Shown here: piece by piece, positions 44,672 to 56,510 of the stretch | Layout: each line of letters begins with the position of its first letter | Position numbering within the stretch: position 1 is the first letter of the stretch | Assembly (NCBI RefSeq): GCF_014529535.1 | Contig: NW_023503307.1 | Span: 186,001-250,000 of the forward strand | DNA: 64,000 bases | Source of the DNA: Bradysia coprophila | Taxonomy: Eukaryota; Arthropoda; Insecta; Diptera; Sciaridae | Direction of reading: 5' to 3' | Notes under the pieces: model-generated | What the model was told of the DNA's origin: nothing | The model's database searches: none | Seen by the model: only the letters and a program-made list of their open reading frames with translations | Program-made: the position numbers and the translations under genes

Positions 44672-47600
44672 CTACAAAGCAAAATTGTATATAAGAAATG
44701 AGAGGTGAGATGTTTCTTACTTGCTATACAATCACAAGAAATATTAAAATGAGACCGTCATCAGTTCGATTCAAAATAAAATCAAAAATAAATTCAGCTG
44801 ATCATGGACCATGTACATGTTCAAGGTCTCAATGGTCATTTATGTAACAAATCGGATCGCTACACTTTAAATTGCCTGACGATATACTTAATTTAAAAAA
44901 AAAAATCTTCATTATTGAGCCCTTCTGTGAATTGGACTCAACGTGTATTCTCGGTAATCTCGTTGTGAGATTTGCGCACATCTTTTGTTTTTTGTTATGG
45001 AGTGCAGATTTCACGAAAAATAAAAATGCTTCGTCATCTCTATGTTTAGTTTTGAAAAGCTTACAATTTAAATTTTATTTCTTTTCTTTTTTTTTCTCTT
45101 TTTGCTTCAACAATTTTTAAACAAAAAATTGTAAATATAGTTATGAAAAAAGGATATGGGTACTGGTCACTGGTCACAGAAACAAAGACAGTTAATATAC
45201 CATTAAGTGCTCTTTTCGATAACTTTGATTTTACGATACAAAAAAAAAATCATTGAAAATTGAAGCGGAAAATCATCGATGGGTAATAGACATTATTCAA
45301 GACGACTCATAATATGCACGGTATAAGTCGTAACTCCCTACATACGTATACCAATGAGCATATGACCTACGATTTTTTCCCTTATATATCAACGACAACT
45401 TGTAATGTTTGAAAAGAAAGGATTGAAATCGGGAGTGTATACAGGTTCCTAAAGAAAAATAGATAATTTTTTTCGTATCTTGGAAGGCTTGATTTCCACT
45501 TACAAAAAAACCATTCCGTTTTGCCTCCGTTTAACTAAACCATGCCTCTTTTCTATTGTTTAAATGGAGAGAAAACTGAGTGCTTTAAGTCAGGACTAAA
45601 GTATGGTTTCCACTCAAAAGAAAGTACTCAGTGTGAGAGCCGTGAGAGCGCAAGCTGTCAAGTAATTAAAGCAAAAATTGAAAAAATTCTCTCACATGGA
45701 GTAATTTTGATAAGTGGAAGTCAAGCATAACTCTCGAATAATAGTACTCTATCGAAATATTGTCTGAAATTGTACTTTCTATAAATAAACGGATTCACTT
45801 ATGGAGGCTGTTTACTTTCCCTTTTTTCTACATATTGATATGACATATACTAAAGGATATTATGACTCAAACAGATAGTACAAGAAAAGTTGGGACAACC
45901 AGTAGTAAAACTATCAGTTTTATGGTTTGTTTACTTCGAGTGAAACTCTCACTTCGTTCGGACTACATCTCGCGAAATTGCCTAGAATCTACCGTCCACC
46001 ACAGATACCTAAATAACTATTATCTTTATTTACAGAGCAAAAATGGAGGTCGAAATTAATCATTTTATCATAAATAACTATTTTGCAATTCTGAAGCCTA
46101 CCATCAATTTTACATTTTGACTACAAAAAACGATCAAAAATCTGTTTGGATGGAAACTGCTAGAGTCGAATATCGAACGGGTTTTCACTTAGAATTAATA
46201 CGAAATCCAATAGTCCTTCTAAATCTAAACAAAAGACTAACTAAGCCAAACAAAGACTAAGTAGGTCAATCAAAACGTCTGACTAAGCCAGACCAACTGG
46301 GTTTTGAACAAACTAGTTCATACCAAATCCAAACCCATCTATTACCTCGTTGCCAATGGTTTTGATTTCAACACTAAGAATTTCTAGAGACCATCATATC
46401 AGGTGTCTACGTAGTATTGTGGAATCCAATACTTTCCTCCCCTTTCTCTAAACACATATTTGAATTAAATATATAAAGATCCGGGCTTCTACAATCTTGC
46501 AATTTTCTTACACCGTCCACAATTAAAAACGCAAAAGTTTGAAGTGTTTCCGTTTCGTCTAATTTATCGACTTTGCTCAAATAATATGCTATTTGAAATG
46601 TATTGAATCATGTTACAAAAAATAAATCAATAAAAATTGTGAGTCCTCTCCAAGTAGAACGACTATATTACTAATTTACATATATGTCGTACATCCACTT
46701 AATATTACCGAGATGCAATAACTAACCAACTCTTTACAATGTTCAGTGTATATCTATATTTCATGTAAAATATGATTTTGCGAGAAAATAAAAAGAACAA
46801 AATTACAAGAATGTTGACTGAGTTGACTTTCCACTCGTTTACTTGATTGAGGTGAGTAAATGTGGGCACGTTTATTTAACATTTCGATTCTATCGATCTT
46901 CCGTGGTGAGCAGTTTAAATATTGTTGTGAAAATTATAATTTTGAAAAATGAATGTTGCCACAGTTTTAGTTTTGTAATCGACAATATAATGCAATTGGA
47001 AAATAAATAAATAAATTTTCTTATTAAAGTGGGTGCAAGGAAAATCTTTTTTTTTGCTCATCCTCTGATGCTTACCTTCATTTTTATTATTGTTGCAAGG
47101 CGATAATATTTTTAAATAACACTGGGGTTAATACTGACTTCTGTATGAACGATTTGATGAATTAAAACTTATTACGCATGTAGAAACACTCCGAGTCCAA
47201 ATTACATTTATTATTATATCAACTCCATCCACTCACACGAATTATATCCACACAGTCAATGAACAATAATTTACAACTCTTTGTTTTAAAATTAAGTCTC
47301 GGTGTTCGTTGTTTTTTTTTCTTCTATTTTTATTTGATTTATTATTTATAGCCAATCCGGTGTTATATAGGAATCTTATAGCACAACCGAGTATAAAGTA
47401 ATAAAATATTCTTTATGCAAAACTTATAAATGTTTCTATTTTCACAGACAAAATCTCAATGAAGCGAGTTCGGTTTATGTTGCACCTTTTATATTTACCT
47501 TTCTTCGCTTCGTAAGAATTTATATTAAAAACGTTGAAATCTTTCTGTGTAATTTTATTAGATTTATCTGTCCTACCTACAGAATGTAATACATACATTG

Positions 47601-48387
47601 CTATTGCCTGTATTTTGTGATACGACCATTGATAGAATAATTTTATTAATTTGTTTGCAGCAAATATCTAGATGTTTAATAGACTCAAGTCAAACTATGT
47701 TTGAAAAATGTAATATGAAAAGATCTTATTTGTCACCATTGAACTAATGATTGTGGCTTTCTTTAACAAAGTATCTAAAATAAGAAACAACTATCTATCA
47801 CACTGATATGTATGACAAAGCAAAGCCTATTTCAGTGAAATTAGATTTTCTGCTCATAGTTACTCCTAAACAATTTATTAAAAAATTCTGTGGAGTTCAG
47901 TTGTCGTTACATACACTAATTTATCAGAAAACGACACATCTTAGGTGGAAGGCTCCGATGTGACACGAGCCGACTTCTCGCCCTAGGATTTACAATATTT
48001 AATTCATTGGTATGCTTTACCAAACAAAACAAAAATTGAGGCCATTAGAAATACCTGAGAATCTGAGGTATTTTGAAATTTTTATAAGAAATTTTGCGAT
48101 TTAAAATCCTTGAAATAGGCCCTTATCATTACTACAAAGGATATTTCGAAAAGAGAATTATTAATGAAAATTAAGACTATGCCGTTTATAAGTCAGGTAT
48201 AAACCATCGGAAGATGCGTGACACAGTAAATGCGATGTGTAAGACTAAAAGTACGAGTGTGCAATTAATCATAATAACATCTTCGTTAGGTTTTTATAGA
48301 GCACTTTCACTTTGTCATTCAGCTAAGCGAAGTAGTTCGCAGGTAATTAAACTATCACTTGTGTAAGTCTGTCAATTGAAAATCTTA
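44672..48387. other. Gene-poor AT-rich region
   Basis: Apart from the MITE at 45488-45725, no gene or bounded repeat was recognised. The missing first exon of the Gly/Ser-rich gene should lie near the left end. Runs of A and T are frequent. Confidence 0.45.
45488..45725. mobile_element. TTCCACTTAC-family MITE, copy 2
   Basis: CTTGATTTCCACTTACAAAA at the left and TTTTGATAAGTGGAAGTCAAG at the right are inverse ends. The interior has GCCTCTTTTCTATTGTTTAA as in the copies at 3540 and 22414. At 238 bp it is the longest copy in the window and has extra material (GAGAGCCGTGAGAGCGCAAGC). Confidence 0.65.
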
Positions 48388-48682
48388 TAGTACATTACGT
48401 TCGAGGTTCCAGATTTCTATTATGATGTTATGCCCCGACCCGAAGGGGGGTCTGTCGATTGCACAGTTTATGTATATTATGAACCTGTTGCAAGGATTAT
48501 TATTTTGACGTGTAGGACATTATTGCCAGAGCCGAAGGCGTGGGCAATAATCCCTACACGCCAAAATAACAATCTTGGCAACAGGTGCATACCATATTTT
48601 ATCTATCGAGAACAGATATATCGAGATAAGTAAAAACTCCCTAGATAGATAAGCTCGAGATTATCGTTCTAGACAGATAATA
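48388..48682. mobile_element. Hairpin-bearing repeat, copy 1
   Basis: Starts TAGTACATTACGTTCGAGGT and ends CTCGAGATTATCGTTCTAGA followed by CAGATAA. The same start and end appear at 48859-49168. Inside are CCCGACCCGAAGGGG, a small hairpin, and the long capped hairpin at 48484-48585. Confidence 0.7.
48484..48585. repeat. Long hairpin with GCCGAAGGC cap (in copy 1)
   Basis: CCTGTTGCAAGGATTATTAT pairs with the inverse around AACAATCTTGGCAACAGG. The stem continues through TTTTGACGTGTAGG and CCTACACGCCAAAA to the tip GCCAGAGCCGAAGGCGTGGG. Confidence 0.75.
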
Positions 48683-48688
48683 TATATT

Positions 48689-48743
48689 ACACACTTGTCA
48701 CGAAGAAGTCGAGGCTTGCCGAGACTGATAGTGACAAGTGTGT
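48689..48743. repeat. Short hairpin with GAGGCTTGCCGAG cap
   Basis: ACACACTTGTCAC pairs with GTGACAAGTGTGT. The tip region reads GTCGAGGCTTGCCGAGAC, again a GC-rich mini stem-loop. It lies in the 176 bp between the two copies of the hairpin-bearing repeat. Confidence 0.65.
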
Positions 48744-48858
48744 ACTCTATTTTATCACATAAGCGAAAACGAGACAACAACATAGAACTGAAGTGTAATT
48801 TTTGTATTAAACTTCTAGTTAAGTAATTCTGACATCCGAACACCGCACGTATGTGATA

Positions 48859-49168
48859 ATAGTACATTACGTTCGAGGTTCCAAATTTTTATTATGACGT
48901 TATATCCCGACCCGAAGGGGTCATACGTACAGTGCTTTACGTGAATAGGCAATGTAATATATATTATGCACCTGTTGCCAAGATTGGTATTTTGACGTGT
49001 AGGACATTATTGTCCTAGCCGAAGGCGTTGGTCATAATGCCTACACGTCAAAATAACAGTCTGGCAATAGGTGCATATCATATTTTATCTGTCGAGAACA
49101 GATATACCGAGATAAACAAAAACTCCCTAGAGGGATAAGCTCGAGATTATCGTTCTAGACAGATAAAT
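48859..49168. mobile_element. Hairpin-bearing repeat, copy 2
   Basis: Direct repeat of 48388-48682 at roughly 85-90 percent similarity by eye. It has the same start, the CCCGACCCGAAGGGGTC motif, the capped hairpin (48970-49073) and the same end with CTCGAGATTATCGTTCTAGA. Confidence 0.7.
48970..49073. repeat. Long hairpin with GCCGAAGGC cap (in copy 2)
   Basis: CACCTGTTGCCAAGATTG pairs with CAGTCTGGCAATAGGTG. The stem includes TTTTGACGTGTAGGACATTA, and the tip reads CCTAGCCGAAGGCGTTGG. Differences from copy 1 near the tip are partly compensatory, for example TGTCC/GGTCA against TGCC/GGCA. Confidence 0.7.
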
Positions 49169-49496
49169 GCATATTTCATATGAGCGAAGCGCCATTTACA
49201 TTGCCGTTTGAAAATTTAAAATTAAAAAACCAAATATTCTGCGGAAATAAATGAGAATCTAGATTCTGTATTTTAGTATTTATTTGTACATAAAAACCAA
49301 AATTTTAATTTGATCACAACAACTGCCACAACAAATCCATACGATAACATTTTATACAGGCGAGGAAAAATAAGAAGTTGCAATTAAAATCCAATTCTCC
49401 TTATTCAATTCACATGGTATACCAATGTTACATGGACTGAATAGCATCAATTGGATTGTATACGTTCAAAATGTCTCTTCTAAGTAAACAATTATT

Positions 49497-49748
49497 TTGT
49501 GCCACCGAGAATTGAAATACGACTCTTTTCAGCACTCATTTTAGTGTTGTAAAGTGACTTATTTCAGCACCCGTTTGATGTGATACTACAACACTCAAAG
49601 CAGTTGATATGGAATTTGTATGAGTTGTTACAGCATTCGTTTGAGAAAATGCAAAACAATGTGATCGATCAAATTTGAAGAGTGATTGTTTACAATGGAA
49701 ATTATGATTTTTTGTGCTCTTGTCTATTTCAATTCTCGGTTGGCACAA
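49497..49748. mobile_element. ~250 bp MITE with GTGCCA(A)CCGAGAATTG ends
   Basis: TTTTGTGCCACCGAGAATTG at the left is inverse (one-base gap) to CAATTCTCGGTTGGCACAAA at the right, continuing through GAAATA. The interior has several TTTCAGCAC(T/C)C motifs and no ORF. Confidence 0.65.
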
Positions 49749-49750
49749 AG

Positions 49751-49857
49751 CATGATGTGTTACACGTATTGTAATGAGATTTTTTCAGCACACGACCCAA
49801 AAACTTGGGTCTAGTGCTGAAAAAATCAACATTACAATACTTGTAACACAACATACT
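49751..49857. mobile_element. 107 bp palindromic MITE
   Basis: CATGATGTGTTACACGTATT pairs with the inverse ending ACTTGTAACACAACAT. The stem includes GTAATGAGATTTTTTCAGCA and a centre of GACCCAAAAACTTGGGTC. It begins 2 bp after the previous element ends. A related fragment is at 15122-15192. Confidence 0.7.
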
Positions 49858-52727
49858 ATTCTTGCACTGTAATCGATTTTTCCACAATAAAGTATAAAAA
49901 AGTCATTTAAATTAGTTGATTTTTTTAGAACATAAGCGTTGCTGATATCAAGGATGGATCGTAAATAGGTGACGATTTGTAAACTAATTTAACGGCTTGA
50001 CCAACTTTGGTTTTCTTCAACATTTTTGTCGATTGAATCGATTCGAATCCATACATATAGTAGATTACAAGAATTTCTAAGAAAGTATGTTACATCATCC
50101 AAATCCTGAAAGAGGATATGCGAACGTCACCTGTATTCAACTCAGTTTCGTACACGTCTCGAAAAAGCTACGGGGCATGGTAGCACCCCCTAGACACTTC
50201 GACAAAAAATATATGTGAATAGCGTGAATAGTGTCACACCCTTGCATGGCAATGAACTATTGAAGCACCAATTTTAATTACTCAAAGCTATAATTGCAAG
50301 TTAAGCAAGTACGCACCACTCATTTGTGGGAAAATTTAGATATTAGAGTGAAGCTTCTATCAACTGGTATCTGATTCCCCTATTCGAGAAACAAATTATC
50401 CCACAGAAGCGTACGCTATTCTACTAAATGAAACATCAAAACCACAAAACAAAATTTTGCAGGACAAAGTAAAGAATTATTTAACCCTCTAGGTTCACAG
50501 GCTCGAGGAATTTTATTTTGCTTGATCTATGCAAACCTTCGATCTAAACAACAAAATATTAACGAAAACTTCTATTCGTGTAAACACACGAGACGTTAAT
50601 GTAGTTGATTCTTTTTAACAGGTCATCATTTATATGAAGCAGCACTTTATTACCGAAAACCATCGATATAATATACTGTAGATAATGAGACACGAAGAAC
50701 GAAATTTCGGAAATATAGCACACATGCAAGTGCAAAAAATACGAATCACAACACAAAACGAAGAGAAAAAGGAAATTGAGAAATGCAGAGTTTCAATTAT
50801 TCATTATTATTTCGCCCCTTTTTAAAACGTAAGTTACGTTACACATACATCCGTGTGATCTTTCCGCATAAAGTTGCTTTGACATTACTTATCTACCCTA
50901 TGTTATATCGATGCCAAAAACCACTAAAAAATCAAAAAAAAATTCTTATATCCAGTCCGGCCTGATAGAACCAATAAATGTCTGATAATCTAGTAACGCA
51001 GTTTTAAAGCTTCTAAAAATTGTCCAGCAAAATGTCTTTAAATCCTACAACCTTAAACATGGCTGTAACAACTTTAGCCTGAAATTCGACGTTTCCACTA
51101 ACAAAAAGGGCGACATTACAAATCCAAATAAAGATTGAAGAAAAAAAAAATACCAAAGATTAACGACCTCGAATGTTCAACATTATTTGTATAAAGTAAT
51201 GTTTAATGTATGTTTTTACCATTGAAATGATCTGTTTCGAACGATTAATCTCTTCGTGGAGCTAGAACTCATTTATTATGATTGAACCGGAAGTTTTTAT
51301 TTAAATCAAAAATTAATTGTATGTTTTTGTTAATAAATAAATTATTTGATAATTGACTTCACATCATCCACGGGATGACGATATTGAGTATATAAATCAC
51401 TTGATATAGCGTCTTTGTTCTATAATTCTCTTGTTGATTTGTTGCTTCGTAAATTGGTCCAATTAGTTTCTTCTAAATTGTTTCTTTTTTGTCAATTTTA
51501 CTCTATTTGATTACTCGAATCACTCATTTTTTGTCTAGTTTTCATTGCTGGAGGAGAAAATTCTTACTTACTTACTTTACTTTACTTAGTCATTTTCAAT
51601 TCGTCAGAATTTTCGTGGAAATTCTAAACTTATTTAAAAAGATTTACGAACAGCTTCCAGCGCCAAACATGTTTCCTTTCTTTAAAAGTCGAATCGATCG
51701 TTTAACCTACAGACGTCGATTATACGTCTTTCATATTAATAAATCTTTGAAGTTGTAATTTAGAAATATTTATTGATTACTAACTGAAGGAGCAGCAGAC
51801 ACGAAATATGAATTACAGTTTGATTGTAAATAAATTATGAAGTTGTCCTAGTAATCGAGAAAATTGCTTCTGGAAACGGTATAGACAAAGAAGACTTCAC
51901 TTATTTTAATTACTTTTTTGACTGTTTTTCGAGGGGTTACCGACTCGGGGAAATGATGTCACACCTCTTCTACAAAATGCTATACAAAAAAACCTGTAAT
52001 ATTTTCACTGAAAAACTCAAGGAAATTGGCAAATGGTGTCCCACAATTTTGAGTAGTTGATGACCCCTCACCTGTATTTTTAATAAAAATTGGAATAACA
52101 AATCAACACTACACTATCCACTCTTATGAGTCAATTCGCAAAAACTTCGAACAGCTTATATGGAATTGGGATTCAAGCCGACGGCGATCCAATCGAGCTA
52201 TGGCTCAAATGAATCGTCGTTCAATTCTGAGAATATCGTGGAACAACTTTTTTCCCGAAAAAATTTTGTTGGACTGTCATGACCCTTAGAAAAATTTTCA
52301 CCGAAGTGGTCGCGAAAATCGTTTTTTATCAATTACTCCAACATACAAAAAGTGAATAATGTCAAATTGTGCACGTTTATAAAGCTCAATGAGCTGAATA
52401 ATATTGACCAACAAACGCCGATGTTCGGCCCACCCAGCCGCCGCAACAAGTGAAAAACCTCGAGAAAACAGAAATTTTTGAAGGGAAATTTAAATTCTAT
52501 CGTTAAATGCCTTTCAGCTTAGTAATAGTGTAAGATCCTATTAGTACAAATTGAGGACATTTCATTTTGACTAAAAATTTTCAAAGCTTTCAAAAATCGT
52601 GTATTTAGTTCATGTTGATTTGAATAAGTCATTCCAGTAGCTTGTTACACTTAATATCGAAGTGGATTATGATAGGACAAATTAAGGACATTTAATTAGG
52701 CTGAATAGGTATTTGCAGCGTCGTTAC

Positions 52728-54439
52728 TAGAGGTGTGCGCCGATCTTAAAATAGTCGGCGGCGGTGCGCCGACTGGTAAGGGATCGGCGGCGGCGCGCCG
52801 GAAGAAATTTATAGTCGGCGGCGGTGCGCCGATCGGCGCGCCGATAAATTTACAAAAAATCTAAACTTTCGAAAATAATGCAAAAACATTTGAAAAAGCG
52901 TGCGCAATCATTTTTCCGAACACTGAAATCTTACTATCTTGCAATCTGAAGTATCAACCACTTATACAAGGGGAATCAACTGAGGCGTATCTCACCTTTT
53001 ATATTGTGTACAATGTACAATCACCTATTATTTTGAAAACATCTAATTTAATGAATCCAAGAATGATTAATGAGTTTGCGTAAATGACATGTAAGCTATA
53101 AGTCAAATTATAATTTGGAAATTTTAAGTCACATCTTCATACCAGATGTTCTGCAGGCTTCTTATTTCCAACTTATAATTTATGTCATTTACGCAAACTC
53201 ACTACTATTATCTTTCGATTTATGCAATAACCGTTCCCGTTGCCTTTAGTCCATCTTCGATGAAGGAGTGAGATCGTAGTAGAAGGTTTTCGCAAATAAG
53301 AGATTTAGATAAACTTAAATTTATAAGTAATAAGTGCATAGACTACGCCAAAATGATTTTTTTTTCCCAAATTTTTTAAATAAAGCAGCTAAAAATTGAA
53401 AATAAAGATACCCGTGTCTCGTCTTTTTGACGAAAAAACTTGAAACCGGAAAGATTTTCCACTTTATAAATTCCTAAAACATGTGATTTGCGCCATTTTC
53501 CACCCAAATTCCACATAAGGTCTCAAGTTTGCCACTTTTGACTGATAGTTTTGACTGATTCACTGAATTTTGTTCTCCTTCTTCTTCCTCTTATATGCAC
53601 AGAAAATAGAGTAACGTACCCAAGAGTTCACGTTAAGTGAGGATACAGAAAAGACAAATGCTGTTTCGACCTCGGGTATCGATGGCGGTCTCGGGCCAGC
53701 GTGATCTGACCATCCTCAGTAGTATCCATCGATACCCTTCCCAAGACAGCAGCCAACTTTTTCTTTGGACTAGTATTTATATGGCGACCATATAAAAGAC
53801 GAGCTATAGGTAGACCACCAGAGAGATGGACAAACGGAATTAAGAATATTGCAGGTACAAACTGGCAGCAAATGGCAATGGATCGTACGAAATGGAAAGA
53901 AGTTGGAGAGGCCTACATCCAGCAGTGGATAGAAACAGGCTGAAAAAGAAGAAGAAGAAGTATTTAAAAATATGCATAAAACACTTGCCATCTACTGATA
54001 GAAATAGGATACGTTATAGAAAGCTACTTCGAAGATAACCCTATCGTAGCATCAGAAACAAAATCACCGTCGTACAGTGCAAGTAAGAAGAAAAACCCAA
54101 AGTTTCAACAAAAAATTTTTAACAAAAAACTCCTTTCTACGCATATAGAAACATAGCAGCATATAGAAACCTGACTTATAAATTAAGAGCGATAAACATT
54201 TGCTAAAACCTTGTACATGTACTCAGGCACACACTTTTGTATAGATTTTTCAATTTAAGTTTATATTTATTGTCGCCCATTAAAATTTCTGAAATCACTA
54301 AACGTATAAAATTTCGGCGCGACGAAAATACAATCGGCGGCGGCGGCGGCGTGAGCTATTATTTTTCGGCGGCGGCGCGCCGAAAATTTAGCAAAAAATC
54401 GGCGGCGCGCCGGCGTAAAATCGGCGGTGCACACCTCTA
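52728..54439. mobile_element. hAT-type non-autonomous element, 1.7 kb, 8 bp duplication
   Basis: Ends TAGAGGTGTGCGCCGAT and ATCGGCGGTGCACACCTCTA are inverted repeats. The 8-mer GTCGTTAC flanks both sides exactly (52720-52727 and 54440-54447). An 8 bp duplication with TAGAGGTGTGC-like ends is typical of the hAT superfamily. Both subterminal regions are packed with CGGCGGCGGCGCGCCGA-type repeats, far more GC-rich than anything nearby. No transposase is seen. The interior includes a fragment of a non-LTR retrotransposon. Confidence 0.85.
53770..53943 (+). mobile_element. C-terminal fragment of a non-LTR retrotransposon ORF2 (RTE-like)
   Basis: One plus-strand frame reads WRPYKRRAIGRPPERWTNGI, then KNIAGTNWQQMAMDRTKWKE, then VGEAYIQQWIETG and stop (53941-53943), followed by AAAAAGAAGAAGAAGAAG. 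GRPPxRWxxxI...AGxNWxxxAxDRxxWKxxxEAYxQQW is the usual last segment of RTE-like ORF2 proteins. No reverse transcriptase part is present. It is nested in the hAT-type element. Confidence 0.7.
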
Positions 54440-55901
54440 GTCGTTACCAAAAAAGTACTATTTCGACTTTGTACTACTAAACTGTCATACTACTAAGTTT
54501 TCATTGTCTAAAAAATAGGACTAATTAAGGACATTTGTTTGGCATAAACACATTCACGACAAATACACAACTTCAGCTAGTTACTAAAATGCAGCGTTTC
54601 CCAATTTAGAACATGTCTACTGCGCCTGAAATAAGGCAGGACAAATTCTAAAATTTGGTCGGACATTAAGGACATATTCAGGACATTTATTTGGTAACGG
54701 CTACAGGTGGCAATCAGAACACATGTGTCAATTTGTAACGCTACCTTAATTTTTAAGTAAATATGTACTGGAAGTGTACTAATAAAATATTTTTAGGAAA
54801 TTATAATACTTTACTGATAATAATAGACTGTGAGCCTAATGAAGTACTTTGCACCGAGAATTATACAGCGATTTATGCAACAGAGACATCTTAAGTTGGC
54901 AAATTTTGGGCATTATGATGCTGAAATATATACTTACGGTCTGTGTTGCCCATCATTTTTTCGCATTGGATATGGTATAGCGTAAATAACCATTTCCCAT
55001 GCTTAATAAACATAATTATTATTAATAATAAAAATGGACTGTTGATCTATGTGAACCGTGAGATGCCCAATTTCATGTAAGTTCAATGAATCGTAAATTG
55101 TCACATATCACGGTTTATTGGATGGTGAGTTGACCGATTTTTTTCTTCTTACAAATTTTCACGGACAACTTACCACTTTTCCATTTGGTCAACTCTCCAT
55201 TATTTAACTTATTCGATTATTCATCCAGAAATATCAAAGCATAAACAACACATCAAAACTAACCACCAGATAAAGCCTACTTTTGACCTAGCCACGTTCT
55301 TAATTCGTACACATGTCTGAACAGTTTCTACAGTGATTTATGAGACATAAATAGTAAAACAGGTGCTGAAATGATGGAAATACGAAACATCAGTCGTCGA
55401 ACTATTTCATTAGGAGAAACTGGTGCATCTATCTTGCGGAAATAGCAGCGCTATAGCAAATCAGAATATATAACGAATGGTTAAATTACCATCTATATCG
55501 ATAGTCGATGCGCGCTGAAAGCTTTAGACTCTATTGTCACTCAGGCGTGATAAAAAAGGAAAAAACAGACTAGCTAGACAGATAAACCGTTCCATCCAAA
55601 TGTTCCTGAGCCCAACCTCTTTATTGGCATTCCATCTTCAAAAATTAAAGGAAAAATTAGTCCAACAAAAAATATCAAATGACTCAAACAGGATGCAACC
55701 AAAGTACCTCGAAGAGGATCCAGAGACGAAATTTTAAGAAAGAAATTAAACGACTGAATCTTCACTACTTCAATCATTTGATTGCAACTACGAAATAGAT
55801 ATTTGAGTTTGCCTCTATCGCATTTCATCTTCAACATGCTATCGCAATTCATCTAGATCCAGATACAGACTGAACATACAACAACGTTGTGATTACCAGT
55901 A
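54440..55901. other. Intergenic and 3' UTR of the NR2C2AP homologue
   Basis: AT-rich. Variants of GGACATTAAGGACATTT recur here (54527, 54660) and also left of the hAT element (52545, 52676), so an older repeat may surround the insertion. A minus-strand stretch near 55780 (VKIQSFNFFLKI) weakly echoes VTKIKSFNFQFQG of the next gene. Confidence 0.45.
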
Positions 55902-56510
55902 TCAATGTAATTCCAAGTTGTAAACAATTATTCTTCCAAAGAAGTCCGTGCTTCCTTCAAACGAAAACTTAACTTTTCTAACACTTTCCGCCGTAGAACT
56001 TAAATCAAATGTTTGCTTGGCATTAATATCATCCGGATAGAATGGTTGCTCGTGAACCACTTTACCACCGCCATCTTCCAACGAAACGGAACAATTTTTT
56101 CCGGCAAATCCACCTTGAAATTGAAAATTGAACGACTTGATTTTTGTCACCTCGTCGAATGTAATGAGAATCCACTGTAGGGCACCCTGCATTCATAACA
56201 GGAAGCACTTTTATAATTATTGATCATCAACTCAGATAATGTAGGTATACGTCAGTTACATACCTGGTCAGAGCTCCATGCAGTGTCCTGCAAGTTCAGA
56301 AGGGATACGGATAAATTTTTTTTCAGTAGATGACACAAATATTCTGTTCTTACCTCACATCCATCAAACAGAAATGATTTTCCATGTTGCTTGTTGTCTC
56401 GGTTCAACACAGAACTGACACTGAAGAAAAGTTTTTGATATAGTGGAAGACGCAGCACAAGGTTTTAACATTTACCTGCATTTATATTTAACATCATCCA
56501 AAACACTCAT
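55902..56510 (-). CDS. NR2C2AP: NR2C2-associated protein homologue (discoidin-like fold)
   Basis: Four exons on the minus strand, 56476-56510, 56354-56420, 56264-56287 and 55902-56186, join to 136 residues, against 139 in the human protein. Landmarks in order: MSVLDDVKYKC, VSSVLNRDNKQHGKSFLFDG, DTAWSSDQ, GALQWILITFDEVTKIKSFN, FQFQGGFAGKNCSV, HEQPFYPDDINAKQTF and DFFGRIIVYNLELH. Exon 3 is a 24-nt microexon encoding exactly DTAWSSDQ. Introns are 77, 66 and 55 nt. The vertebrate protein was described as a repressor of orphan receptor TR4-mediated activation. Its role in insects is unknown to me. The fold resembles F5/8-type discoidin domains. Confidence 0.93.

Larger units (their letters stand above)
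49169..52727. other. Gene-poor region with two adjacent MITEs
   Basis: Only the elements at 49497-49748 and 49751-49857 have clear ends. The rest is AT-rich with no supported gene. Confidence 0.45.

Noticed and set aside
55574-55852. Second, degenerate copy of the NR2C2AP last exon
   Set aside because: Only a short motif (IQSFNFFLKI) resembles the gene. The similarity does not extend.
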